Part shown: positions 54,101-64,000 of the stretch, piece by piece | Numbering within the stretch: position 1 is the first letter of the stretch | Layout of the letters: every line of letters starts with the position of its first letter | Assembly (NCBI RefSeq): GCF_902806685.2 | Contig: NC_048564.1 | Span: 16,864,418 to 16,928,417, forward strand | Source of the DNA: Maniola hyperantus | Taxonomy: Eukaryota; Arthropoda; Insecta; Lepidoptera; Nymphalidae | Length of the DNA stretch: 64,000 bases | Direction: 5' to 3' | Position numbers and translations under genes: made by a program | Notes under the pieces: generated by a model | Told to the model about the DNA's origin: nothing | The model's database searches: none | What the model saw: only the letters and a program-made list of their open reading frames with translations

Positions 54101-55189
54101 ATCCATAAAAAACGAACCATACACCAACTCTCTATATCCCAACTTATCTCAATCGCCGATACACGACACAAACACAATGAAGAAATTAACACGTTATTAA
54201 AACTCATCCCAACATTCGACACCGCAGAATCACAACAAATCTACAGATTTGTCCGGTCTTGTGACTCTGCATTTCTTCTAGCAGACGCCGAGAAGGAACA
54301 AATCCTACTCGTCTATGCACTAAATAACATAACGGGTACATGTGCTTCCGATGTCCACTCTAAACAATATACTTCATGGGAAGACCTTAAGTCCTACCTT
54401 ATTGAGAAATTCTCCAATGTCAAGACGATTTCACATCTCAATTTAGAACTACAGTCGATGTTCCAAAAACCAGCCGAAAGCATAACCGACTTCTTCCACA
54501 GAGTCGACTTATGCCGAAGCAAAATAGTTGAAAAACTAAATACCGAAATCAAAGACAATACGTTATTAGGTCGGATGGCAACAACAGAAGAGACCGCCTT
54601 AAGCGTCTTCGTTAACGGCATTAGCTCCGAAATAGGTACGATGCTAAGAACGCGAGGTTTCCAAAACCTAACTGTAGCTGGGCGTTTTGCCATAGAAGAA
54701 GAAAAAATACGAGCTATGAACACAGCTAGGCAATCCTTATTTAAAAATAACACGAATCAACATAAACCCAGCTTACAACGAACTCAAATCGTTCCTAATC
54801 CTCGTACAACTTATAATTCATACCCATCAAATACGAAAACCTGTAACTATTGCAAAAATCCAGGTCATCTAATATCTGAATGTCGCAAAAGAGCATATAA
54901 CAATAACTTGCGCAATAATATCCAGTCGGACTCCCTCATACGAAACACGTTGCCAGCCTCTCTGGCACAAACGCGCCCGTCAACACAACGAGCCTTACCA
55001 ACCCCTTCGGCACAGACACGCCCACTAATACAACGTGCCCTACCAGCTCCTCCAGCTTATGCAAATAATTTAAACTGCGAAGCGACCAACGAAATGAGCA
55101 GCTCGTCGGAAATCGCTTCAGCCTCCTGCTCAATGATCCAAACTCCGACACCGAGTTTGAACCTAGAGAATTTCCAACTCAAATGGTAA
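54101..55189 (+). CDS. gag: Gypsy-3 Gag
   Basis: The register is open from 54101 to 55189, but its first in-frame ATG is at 54458, inside the capsid part. Upstream wording (IPTFDTAESQQIYRFVRSCD, TSWEDLKSYLIEKFS) is clearly gag. An ATG at 54093 lies in another frame and fits the expected N-terminus, so a one-base shift near 54150 is likely. Downstream, CNYCKNPGHLISEC is a CCHC zinc knuckle (near 54841-54882), followed by a serine/proline-rich tail. A UUUAAAC heptamer at 55069 gives access to pol in the -1 frame. Confidence 0.82.
   Translation: MHKKRTIHQLSISQLISIADTRHKHNEEINTLLKLIPTFDTAESQQIYRFVRSCDSAFLLADAEKEQILLVYALNNITGTCASDVHSKQYTSWEDLKSYLIEKFSNVKTISHLNLELQSMFQKPAESITDFFHRVDLCRSKIVEKLNTEIKDNTLLGRMATTEETALSVFVNGISSEIGTMLRTRGFQNLTVAGRFAIEEEKIRAMNTARQSLFKNNTNQHKPSLQRTQIVPNPRTTYNSYPSNTKTCNYCKNPGHLISECRKRAYNNNLRNNIQSDSLIRNTLPASLAQTRPSTQRALPTPSAQTRPLIQRALPAPPAYANNLNCEATNEMSSSSEIASASCSMIQTPTPSLNLENFQLKW
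55069..55075 (+). promoter_or_regulatory. -1 ribosomal frameshift heptamer T TTA AAC (Gypsy-3)
   Basis: Codons AAT TTA AAC in the gag register contain T_TTA_AAC, one of the most efficient known slippery heptamers, in the right phase. The -1 frame is open from here through 55183 into pol, so a Gag-Pol fusion would form with about 115 bases of overlap. Downstream structure was not assessed. Confidence 0.7.
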
Positions 55190-58100
55190 GCAGACCTACT
55201 CTGCCCAAACAAAGTCTTAGTCGCAGTTTCCAAAATCCAGTCCATCGGGGACACAATATAACTGCCTCTAAGGAAATCAATGACGCATCGCCAGTCTATC
55301 GGAGACAATACAAAGATGCATCTACGCAAACCAATCAAGATTCAATATCCTCGAACACTGTATCTGAATTTCAATCAAAATCGGTAACTCACGAACAGGG
55401 TAACCAGCCCCAAACCCGCAGTACTGATGTAATTACTAACTCCGAATCTTTCAACAATACTAAATCTGCGAGCTCCGCAAAACCTACTAATTCTAACAAA
55501 CCTACTATTTCCACCGAATCCAACTTACCTACGAGTTCTACTACTACTATTCCAACTAACGTTACCAAACCTACCATTTCCACTGATTTCACCAATTTCT
55601 CAAAAAATCATGCCAAACCCACTATTCCTACGAAATCCCGTAAATCTACCAAATCACGATACCATTCAAAGCCTAAACCCAAACCTAAACCTAACCCAAA
55701 ACCTCAGAATACTATTCCTACCGATTCAAACCCTATTCAATCCTACTCCGTATCGCCTCTAAATGACGTACCTCCCGAGAACTTATTACATTGCACATTC
55801 CAAATAGAAAATCAACCCGTAATTCTATTAATTGACACTGGTGCAGGAATTTCAATATTGAGACAAGACAAAATAGGTACAGCTCAGCTAAATGACCTAG
55901 ACAAAGTCTCTATAATAGGCATTTCTAACTCGCAAACATCAACCACCAGTTTTGGCTCAGCTGAAGTTTCTCTAGACAACTTCCCAAAGTTTAAATTTCA
56001 CGTAGCCAATTTGAACCTTAAAGCGGATGGTATTTTAGGTAACGACTTCATGACACAGTTTAACGCCAATATTTACATGAAATCAAAAACAATGCGCATA
56101 CGTGATAAAACCTATAAGCTTCACTATCTTAACGAACCCGTCACTAATTACGATCCAAATAAACAATTTCTTGCAAGCCGAACGGAAACCATAATTAGAT
56201 GTAAAACAAATAACATTGACTCGGGCACAGCCATTATTGAGAAACAAATATTAGCTAATGGCATCGTTATTCCTAACGCATTAGTAAATGTCACAAACAA
56301 TTCATTCTATATCACTTGTGTAAATGCTAACAAAAACGACGAGATAATCACTACGCCTATTATTAATGCGGTTCCATTTAATACTAATGACTATAATATT
56401 ACAAACAACAACACATCCCAAGAACCTATAACGATTAACAACATGAACTCTTTAGACCGTCAAAGCAAAGTTATGCAGTTAGTAAGAAAAGAACATCTAA
56501 ATTCCGAAGAATCAGAATCTTTAAACAAAATAGTTTCCGAATTTTCAGACATATTCTTTATTGAAGGCGACTCTCTCACATTCAGCAACCACACGAAACA
56601 TCGAATACCTACAACCTCTGACAAGCCCATTCATACTAAGACTTACAGATTCCCACAAGTTCACGAAAACGAAGTTAAGACTCAAGTCCAGAAAATGTTA
56701 GACCAAGATATTATTCAACCTAGTTCATCCCCTTGGAGTAGCCCAATCTGGGTAGTTCCTAAAAAACTTGACGCTTCTGGAAAACAAAAATGGCGTTTAG
56801 TCATAGACTACCGCAAACTAAACGACGTAACTGTAGGTGACAGCTATCCACTTCCTAACATCACTGACATTCTAGACAAATTAGGACACTCTCAATACTT
56901 TACTACCTTAGATCTTGCCTCAGGATTCCATCAACTCGAAGTCGAACCCGAAGACATTCCTAAAACAGCATTTAATACACCCTATGGTCATTACGAGTAC
57001 AAAAGAATGCCTTTTGGACTTAAGAATGCTCCTGCCACCTTCCAACGTGTAATGGATTCCGTACTCTGCGGATTACAAGGTGAAAGATGCTTTGTATACC
57101 TAGATGACATTGTTGTTTTTGCATCAAGTCTACAAGAACACGAACAAAAACTTTGTGAAGTATTTTCTAGACTCCAAAAATACGAACTCAAAGTCCAACC
57201 TGACAAATGCGAATTCTTAAGACGTGAAGTAGCGTACCTAGGTCACATTATTTCTAGCGAAGGCGTAAAACCCAATCCAGACAAAATTCAAGCAGTCAAA
57301 GATTTTCCAGTTCCAAAATGCTGCAAAGATATAAAAGCATTTCTAGGTCTTACAGGCTATTACCGACGATTCATCTCGAATTTTAGCAAAATAACTAAAC
57401 CACTTACTAGTCTTCTCAAAAAGGACACACCTTTTATTTGGGGCGAAACCCAACAAAAAGCATTCGAAGAGTGTAAAAACTTACTAATTAATCCACCTAT
57501 CCTGCAATATCCTGACTTTACAAAAGAATTTGTTTTAACCACTGATGCTTCAATACACGCCATCGGCGCAGTTCTATCTCAAGGACCAATAGGCAAGGAT
57601 CTACCTATAGCTTATGCATCTCGCACACTTAATAAAGCCGAATCAAATTATTCCACTATAGAGCGCGAATTATTGGCAATTGTTTGGGCCGTCAAACATT
57701 TCCGTCCTTATCTATTCGGTAGAAAATTCAAAATTCTGACTGACCATAAACCACTTACATGGTTATTTTCTATAAAAGACCCAGGTAGTCGTCTCGTTAG
57801 ATGGAGACTAAAACTAGAAGAATTTGACTACGAAGTTATTTATAAAGCAGGTAAAAGTAACACAAACGCCGATGCGCTTTCACGACCCCCTGTCATGAAC
57901 ACTAATGTTGTAGACCCAACACTCGACGATAACGACATTCCAAATTCCACTCAAAATCCAAAACCTACTGAAGTATTCTCAGAAGATTATCTCCAAATCA
58001 ATTACTCTCATTTTTTTGAAAACTCCACTTATAGCTTCGACACTCCAAATCTCCATATTTCTCCAGACAATCTCTTAGACGACAGACATAAAGACATATT

Positions 58101-59532
58101 TATTCCCATTTCATGCGAACTGTCAGATAAGAACGACCTTTTTAACACTGCAATCTCAACATGTCCTCAAGTAGATCCATATTTAGAAAAACCCAAAACA
58201 CTTTACGATGTCGATTTAGTGGTTTCAAATAACAAACAAAATATGTTTTTCGGTTGTACAAGGCCAACACATTTCGACTCATGGGATTCTGAAAGTTATT
58301 TCAAAACTCTTCTAAGTTGTTTACAACAACATAATTGCAAATCACTTTTCGTCCCAGATCTCAAAAATTACCCAACATGTAAATTACAAGGCAACGAACA
58401 ACTACACATCACCGCATACTTAGCTGACTCCTATGACTGTGAAATTACGATTTGTGAAAATAAGGTTAAACATCCAAATCCAGAAGAAATCCCTGAAATT
58501 TTAAAAACATTTCACGATGACCGTTTATCAGGACACAGAGGAATAGTAGAAACAACACGTAAAATCAGATCCGAATATTTTTGGAATGGTATGACTGATA
58601 CTATAAAAGACTATGTTAATAACTGTATGACATGCCAACGTGGTAAAATACAAAGAAAAACATACAAAGCTCCCATGGTTATAACAACCTCTTCTACAGA
58701 ACCATTCGAACGAGTTACCATCGATTTAGTTTCTTACTCTGACATTACAGGTGACTCTAACAAATACATACTGACCTTACAAGACGACTTAACTAGATTC
58801 GTCCAAGCTTATCCCATTCCCGATAAACAAGCAATCACTGTCGCTAAATCCCTTCTAACCTTCTGCCAACATTATGGCATCCCAAAACGTTTTCATTCAG
58901 ACCAAGGTGGTGAATTTGTCAATAATATCCTGAAACAGCTAATGAAATTATTAGGCTCACAACACACGTTCAGCACAGCATATCATCCACAAACAAACGG
59001 CGCATTAGAACGATTCCATGCGGTACTCAGAGACCATATACGCATGTACTCTACAAAAAGGTCCCACAATTGGGATCAAATCGTACCACTTGCAATAATG
59101 TGCCATAATACCTCACTGAATCAGTCGACAGGCTTCACACCTCATGAACTCCTATTCGGATATAAACCTCGTTTGCTTTATACCCTTAAAGACTCGCGCG
59201 AGTACACAACAAGTGACTACCTTAACGACCTTAACGAACGTCTTAAAATATCTCGTGACATAGCTCAAAGAAACCTTAACAGCATGAAAGATAGAGCTAA
59301 AATACGCTATGACAATAACATCAAAAACATAGCTGATTTTCAATTAGGCGATAAAGTTATGCTCCGCGTACCTAATCCTAATAATCTAGATAGCAAATGG
59401 GAAGGACCATACGAAATTGCAAGAAAAGGGTTCAACGAAAATTACATTATAAGGAAATCTGGTAGAAACCAATTAGTTCACGGCAATCGCTTAAGACCTT
59501 TACAGGATTGCAATGATCAACGTGATACCTAG
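55183..59532 (+). CDS. pol: Gypsy-3 Pol
   Basis: An open frame of 1449 codons, longer than the other two because of an N-terminal low-complexity region rich in Ser, Thr, Asn, Pro and Lys (about residues 60-195, including KPKPKPKPNPKPQ). Domains: protease LLIDTGAGISIL (Asp about 218), reverse transcriptase VYLDDIVVFAS (about 639), RNase H LTTDASIHAIG (about 788), integrase zinc region (HDDRLSGHRG, CMTCQRGK) and core with TIDLVSYS, FHSDQGGEF (Asp about 1240) and GALERFHAVL. It ends with a chromatin-proximal tail containing SKWEGPYEIARKG. All catalytic residues are visible and no stop is found, so the protein may be functional. It is entered from gag by -1 shift. Confidence 0.94.
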   Translation: MVSRPTLPKQSLSRSFQNPVHRGHNITASKEINDASPVYRRQYKDASTQTNQDSISSNTVSEFQSKSVTHEQGNQPQTRSTDVITNSESFNNTKSASSAKPTNSNKPTISTESNLPTSSTTTIPTNVTKPTISTDFTNFSKNHAKPTIPTKSRKSTKSRYHSKPKPKPKPNPKPQNTIPTDSNPIQSYSVSPLNDVPPENLLHCTFQIENQPVILLIDTGAGISILRQDKIGTAQLNDLDKVSIIGISNSQTSTTSFGSAEVSLDNFPKFKFHVANLNLKADGILGNDFMTQFNANIYMKSKTMRIRDKTYKLHYLNEPVTNYDPNKQFLASRTETIIRCKTNNIDSGTAIIEKQILANGIVIPNALVNVTNNSFYITCVNANKNDEIITTPIINAVPFNTNDYNITNNNTSQEPITINNMNSLDRQSKVMQLVRKEHLNSEESESLNKIVSEFSDIFFIEGDSLTFSNHTKHRIPTTSDKPIHTKTYRFPQVHENEVKTQVQKMLDQDIIQPSSSPWSSPIWVVPKKLDASGKQKWRLVIDYRKLNDVTVGDSYPLPNITDILDKLGHSQYFTTLDLASGFHQLEVEPEDIPKTAFNTPYGHYEYKRMPFGLKNAPATFQRVMDSVLCGLQGERCFVYLDDIVVFASSLQEHEQKLCEVFSRLQKYELKVQPDKCEFLRREVAYLGHIISSEGVKPNPDKIQAVKDFPVPKCCKDIKAFLGLTGYYRRFISNFSKITKPLTSLLKKDTPFIWGETQQKAFEECKNLLINPPILQYPDFTKEFVLTTDASIHAIGAVLSQGPIGKDLPIAYASRTLNKAESNYSTIERELLAIVWAVKHFRPYLFGRKFKILTDHKPLTWLFSIKDPGSRLVRWRLKLEEFDYEVIYKAGKSNTNADALSRPPVMNTNVVDPTLDDNDIPNSTQNPKPTEVFSEDYLQINYSHFFENSTYSFDTPNLHISPDNLLDDRHKDIFIPISCELSDKNDLFNTAISTCPQVDPYLEKPKTLYDVDLVVSNNKQNMFFGCTRPTHFDSWDSESYFKTLLSCLQQHNCKSLFVPDLKNYPTCKLQGNEQLHITAYLADSYDCEITICENKVKHPNPEEIPEILKTFHDDRLSGHRGIVETTRKIRSEYFWNGMTDTIKDYVNNCMTCQRGKIQRKTYKAPMVITTSSTEPFERVTIDLVSYSDITGDSNKYILTLQDDLTRFVQAYPIPDKQAITVAKSLLTFCQHYGIPKRFHSDQGGEFVNNILKQLMKLLGSQHTFSTAYHPQTNGALERFHAVLRDHIRMYSTKRSHNWDQIVPLAIMCHNTSLNQSTGFTPHELLFGYKPRLLYTLKDSREYTTSDYLNDLNERLKISRDIAQRNLNSMKDRAKIRYDNNIKNIADFQLGDKVMLRVPNPNNLDSKWEGPYEIARKGFNENYIIRKSGRNQLVHGNRLRPLQDCNDQRDT

Positions 59533-61221
59533 TTTTAATTTATATATTAGATAGTTTTAGATAGATTTATACATAACATAGTTTATACAATTAAAATAAT
59601 ATTATTTTACAAATTTCTATTTACAAATTATACAATTTTACCAAATCTTTTATACTTCTAAACTCTCTAATTCAAAAAAAAATAAAATAATTTCTAAGTC
59701 GTATAAAAGAATAATGTTTTTCAGGTCGTATCATTTGGTGATGGTCAATCCTATCCCACGAAATCAACCAAATAATGAAACACGACATTTCAATACCAAA
59801 TTCGCTGAAATCATGAATACCCATACTTCAGTTTTACAATTTTATCTTTACTTAAATTTATTCTTGTACAAACTCTACATCTTTGTGAAAAACTTCTATA
59901 TCAATAAATTTAAAAATTCATACACTCCTAACGTTTTATGCTAAATTATATTCTATATTATAAATGAATTCTAAACTTGTAATCACAAATTAATACTTCT
60001 ATTTGAACTTCGATTAAAACTATTTTAAGAATTTTGTACGACAAATACCTAAGTATTCTATTTGCGAATATTTAGATCATACTTAAATCAAACTATTGAA
60101 ATCATTTTTAACTCATTATAATTAAAACGAATATCGACTATATCTTCTGAATCCTAAAATTTACAATTGGCCCAAAAATAGTTTTAGATATTATTACAAC
60201 AAGCATATTGTCTATTGAATCGAGCACAATCTGCCCATCTATTATTTTACCGTATCCATCAAAAACTTTTAATTATAATCACATGAAAAGCTTCATCAAT
60301 ATAATTGCTTCAAAAATACATAACACTTTACACAATATTACAACTTTATAGAATCTATAACTCTAATATTATACACAAATCTCTTTAAGTTAATTTAGGT
60401 TTTACAATTTTATTCAAATTAATTTATATTATCATAATATAACATTATATTCCATTCCTTTTAATCATTCCAATTCCTCTTTTATTCTACCTTCCTTTCC
60501 TCGAGCAAACATAACTTGCCACTTCTACGACACGGCAACGCTGCGTGTCTACAAGCTTCCGGAAAGATGCAAGATCGTCGTACTTACCTGAAAGAAGATT
60601 CTACAAGCAACAAAAAGAACTACCAATAAATTGCCAATTAAATTATTCTCAACAAATAGCAACACTTTTAAAACGCTTAAAAATAACCGATGGATATTTT
60701 CACTAAAATTTAAATTGAACATCAAAAGATCTCTGAAGACTCTAAAATCATTTCATCGAAACAAGATGCAGATTCTACGCAACATTTGTGACATTGAATG
60801 CAGAACAAGACACATACCACTGAATTCGCTGTACATCATCAAGGATCAAATCAAAGTACAAAAACAACTTCTAAAGGAGTATCAAAACTCCTTCAATCAT
60901 AGTGATTCCAATACCAAATACTCTTTTGCCACTATGGCACTGGGCACATCTATGCTCATTTTCCTAATATAATATAAATGTTGTCCCTGGCGCCGCTTCT
61001 GCCTTCGAAACCAAAACCAACCAGATCGAGATCTGCAATCCAGAGGTTGCATTCAAATTTTCAACAACTGTTTCGACAACTCTCGTCAGCATCAAACTAT
61101 CCCAATGGCCACGATCATCACGAATACAGTTTCCAAAGACGAAGAAGAAGAAGAAGACCTACCAACAACTAACCCAAGATCGCGCACTCCAAAGGCCCGA
61201 TCTTTATTCTAAGAGGGGAGG
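59533..61221 (+). other. Gypsy-3 third-gene region and polypurine tract
   Basis: AT-rich sequence with short frames at 59714-59944, 60631-60972 (113 codons ending in a hydrophobic segment, ALGTSMLIFLI) and 60978-61172. The position after pol is that of an errantivirus envelope gene, but no envelope domain is recognisable and the frames are short, so at best it is a remnant. AAGAGGGGAGG at 61211-61221 is the polypurine tract. Confidence 0.5.
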
Positions 61222-61672
61222 TGTTAGATAACCTCCATATCTCCATATTATGTACTTCTATACCTAAGCTATACCTAAGTATTAGAGATAAACTGTACTA
61301 ACTCAATATAATTTAATAATATATCTAACTATACCTACTAACCTATAATTGTACCTATCTATAACCTTTAAACCTCACATTAGTAAATAAGCCTATTTTA
61401 AAATGTACTCCATTATATTGTAAACAAATCATTATTATGTAAACAAACCAAATCTCGCCCTCGTCCTTTAGACCATTCATTATCCTCTCCAGTTCCAAAT
61501 CACATATATAACCCAGATATCCCAAAATCCAAACATTCTATTTCAAACTCTGTTCTACACTGTTACTCTGTTTCTTTAAGTATAAGTTCTTTGTTTTAAT
61601 TATTGTTTAAATATTATTCATCTTTATAAATTAAATTTATTAGTTTTTATTAAGCCCTTTAATTACGTAACA
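61222..61672 (+). repeat. Gypsy-3 3' LTR (451 bp)
   Basis: Starts TGTTAGATAACC and ends ACGTAACA (TGT...ACA). It is the only complete LTR of this element in the window and shows what is missing from the 5' side: its first 179 bp. Confidence 0.92.
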
Positions 61673-61787
61673 CGTGTCTGCACTCATCCGTGATTTTACG
61701 GATCCGTCAAAAATACGAATCGAATGAGTACCTACGTATTTTTATGACGGCCACTTTGAAGAATCACTTATAATAATATGGGTAAGT

Positions 61788-61905
61788 ACCTTCAAGTCAA
61801 GAGTGAATATAGGCATCTCCTAGGCAAGCGCACTCCATCTTAGGCTGCATCATCACTTGCCACCAGATCTAATTGCAGCCAAGCGCTACTCTACTGTAAC
61901 AAGTC
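61788..61905 (+). repeat. Lepidopteran interspersed repeat
   Basis: Contains 'ggcatctcctaggcaagcgc' and 'gctgcatcatcacttgccac', wording common in moth genomes. A reverse-strand piece of the same family lies at about 63733-63790. Confidence 0.5.
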
Positions 61906-62136
61906 AATGTACGTTAAATATTGGTCCACTAATTCGGCCACCGACGTAATATGAACGCGCCTTTACTCGACAGGTAATTCCTCGGTATAAACGCGTAACA
62001 CTTTTAATGACAAGTGTGCGCGTGAGCAGCTGCGTCCATTTAATACTGTTTTTGTGTCACCAGATTCCTCCTGTCTTGTCCAGCGGGCCTTTGTTCACGA
62101 CTATCTAATACAGCCTTCAGTTGTTTCAGTTTGTAC

Positions 62137-62412
62137 TGATCTCCGGCTCACTACAGAGCACTGGACTCCTATAAGTATCAGAAGGGTTTAGCCACGGCCA
62201 TAGTCCACTACGCTGGCCAAGACTTCAGAAACCTATGAGAACATTTTGGAGGACTCACAGGCATAAAGGTTTCCTCACGATGTTTTCCTTCACCGTTAAA
62301 GCGAGTGATATTTATACGCACATAAATCTGAAAAGTTAGAGATGCGGGATCGAAACCCCGACCTGATGAATAGGAGGCGGATGTCGTAGCCACTAAACAT
62401 CACGGCTATATT
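62137..62412 (-). mobile_element. tRNA-derived SINE
   Basis: On the minus strand there is a head (gccgtgatgtttagtggcta) with a B-box-like 'ggggtttcgatccc' near 62350. Next come 'gaaaacatcgtgaggaaacc' and the family body, ending in 'ccggctcactacagagcact' on the plus strand near 62144. Confidence 0.75.
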
Positions 62413-63292
62413 ATACGGATTGTAAAACCGACACTCCGTCGAGAAACTCTTCTCATAAGACTTTCTATTGTGGACCATGATCACATTGTATAAATCAATA
62501 TTCTATTAAAGAAACTTAAATCTAAATTAAAAGTAAAAAATAACATTAAATTAAAACTAAAATAAATTACATTTAAATCTAAAACCTCATCGAGACCGCA
62601 GCGAGGCATTGTACCCAAGATGCTGGCAACATTACCCCTTTGGATGGCCAAACTAATTCTTTGATCAAGGTAGCTGCCAGCTCTCGCCCCCAGACCCGGC
62701 CCGGTTTGACTCGATTAGGTACTTACTTACCCTTTTCGAAACTGTGGATGCTTTTAACCTACTAACTATGCTGCATATTATTATGGTAAGTGACACTACC
62801 CGAGTATCCAGCTACGGACTTCATGGCTTTGTGCAAGATAGGTACGAATAAAAGACCGAAAGCAAAGCCAAAACTCTCTCCAAAGATCCCTATTGTGGAA
62901 AATATAATTCGCTGCAATCACTTATACATGTGGGACATAATAGAACGTACTTTCTCACCAACTGAACATAAAAATTTGATTGATGATGATTGGAGATTAT
63001 TTTAATTAAATACTTATTCCTACAATTAAACTAAGCGTTGTATTTTTCGGTGTTTAAACTTTCGTTGAAATTGAAATGCATCATCATCATCATCATCATG
63101 CCGATATAATAATCGGCATTGAATAATATACCCTACATCTTTTGTCATTGTACAAATTACCTTTAGGTGTAGATATGTTATTATTAATATTAGCATGGTG
63201 TATCAGTACATATGCGGGGACTATTTAGATTATAAGTATTAAGACCTTTGTAAACTATCCATATTTAGCAAATAAAATAATTTCATTTCATT
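62413..63292. other. Non-coding stretch with microsatellite
   Basis: No supportable gene; a 71-codon frame at 62790 is unrecognisable. An ATC microsatellite lies at about 63079-63102. An AATAAAATAATTTCATTTCAT tract near 63270-63297 resembles a LINE tail. Confidence 0.4.
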
Positions 63293-63500
63293 TCATCACG
63301 ATCAACCCATTATCGGCTCACTACTGAGTGCGGGTCTTCTTTCAGAATGAGAAGGGTTTAGGCTAGAGTCCGCCACACGCGCTGGGCAATCTCACGATGT
63401 TTTCCTGGACCGTTAAAGCCACAGATGAGTGAAAGCATATTGTGTTATATTTTATTTGCTTGAATACGCACATAACTTCGAAAATTTAATCGTCGTGTCT
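63293..63500 (-). mobile_element. SINE fragment (same family as 560-853)
   Basis: The plus strand has 'tcaacccattatcggctcac' followed by 'agaatgagaagggtttaggc' and 'ctcacgatgttttcctggac'. The tRNA-like head is absent. After it, to 64000, I see only GGTAGGTAC-rich sequence and a reverse fragment of the repeat at 61788. Confidence 0.65.
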
Positions 63501-64000
63501 GTCAAGAAAACCTATACCTACTTATCTAGGGTAGGTACTTCCCTTTGACCTAGAATCACGTGGTAGATAGGTACCTAGGTAAGTCTAGCACAAGTAAAGG
63601 ATTAAATCCAAAAACCCTAAATCACAAAAAAAAATGAACACATTTTAGCTGTCATTATCTTGCAGTATTGCACATAAAAATGTTAAATTATCTTGTACGA
63701 TAGTACGGAACCTTTGGTGTGCAACAGCAATGATGAAGTCTAGGTTGGAGCGCGCTTGCCTAGGAGATGCCTGTTCACGCTTGCCTTGAAGGTATTCTAG
63801 TTATACCTACTTGGCAGGAAATACGTCTTGAAAAGTCGCAAAGCATTTATGTCCCAGTTATGAATTATTATTTAAAACCAGCTTTAACTTTGAGGTATTG
63901 CGAGTGGGTAATTAACATAAACTACTGGGTACTTATTTTAATTAGACAATGTCTAGAGTTCAGCTTGTCTAGTGTCTGTCTCACTAGACTTTGTGAATAT

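Larger units (their letters stand above)
50038..61672 (+). mobile_element. Gypsy-3: LTR retrotransposon with truncated, LINE-interrupted 5' LTR
   Basis: The 3' LTR is 61222-61672 (TGTTAGATAACC to ACGTAACA). The 5' LTR lacks its first 179 bp and is split: 50038-50052, then an RTE LINE, then 53581-53847. A primer site, gag, pol and a possible third gene follow in order. The two LTRs differ by only two or so substitutions over the shared 270 bp, so the copy is young. Confidence 0.92.

Noticed and set aside
62790..63005. 71-codon frame near the right edge
   Set aside because: No recognisable domain, no splice context and repeat debris on both sides.

Overview
This window is eukaryotic and almost certainly lepidopteran. 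It is AT-rich, with dense GGTAGGTAC/CTACCTA words, tRNA-derived SINEs of the kind common in moths and butterflies, fragments of lepidopteran interspersed repeats, and a very heavy load of nested transposable elements. I see no bacterial-style operons. The only host gene I can support is a single first coding exon on the minus strand at about 3.7 kb, whose 16 residues look like the N-terminus of an Iroquois-class homeobox protein. Its remaining exons would lie to the left, outside the window.

Layout. 1-13.9 kb: host non-coding DNA around that exon, with SINE, MITE, Helitron-like and LINE debris. An exact 342-bp repeat (3766-4107 and 12865-13206) sits directly upstream of the exon and again 9.1 kb away beside a GC-rich promoter-like island (13.3-13.8 kb). 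14.3-16.2 kb: an R1-type LINE 3' end with 14-bp target duplications, split by a 1.5-kb hAT-like element (8-bp target duplications), which itself holds a 151-bp fold-back MITE. 17.6-28.4 kb: a relative of that MITE whose interior has expanded into a 77-bp minisatellite (about 15 units), split by Gypsy-1 (17990-27544). Gypsy-1 has intact gag and pol, and its 3' LTR is split by a 5'-truncated R1-type LINE.

30.4-43.0 kb: a Polinton/Maverick complex with an adenain-like protease, a broken major capsid gene, integrase, two small proteins, a packaging ATPase and protein-primed DNA polymerase B. It is folded on itself: about 2.77 kb carrying gene A and the 5' half of polB is present as an inverted copy, and the inner junction shows 7-bp microhomology. 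The complex ends at an exactly 200-base N gap.

43.2-50.0 kb: Gypsy-2, with damaged gag, intact pol and a possible envelope-like remnant. 50.0-61.7 kb: Gypsy-3, with gag, a 1449-codon pol and a possible spliced envelope remnant. Its 5' LTR is interrupted by an RTE-type LINE that shows a textbook 5' inversion (twin priming). 61.7-64 kb: SINE and other repeat debris.

How the parts relate. The window is a record of successive insertions: MITE, then internal tandem amplification, then Gypsy-1, then LINE; and Gypsy-3, then Gypsy-2 and the RTE LINE in its 5' LTR. In Gypsy-1 and Gypsy-3, gag and pol are in -1 register, with canonical slippery heptamers at the expected places. Several features next to the N gap (single-base frame breaks, mismatched Gypsy-2 flanks, the inverted Polinton arm) could partly reflect assembly error rather than biology, and they are marked as such.
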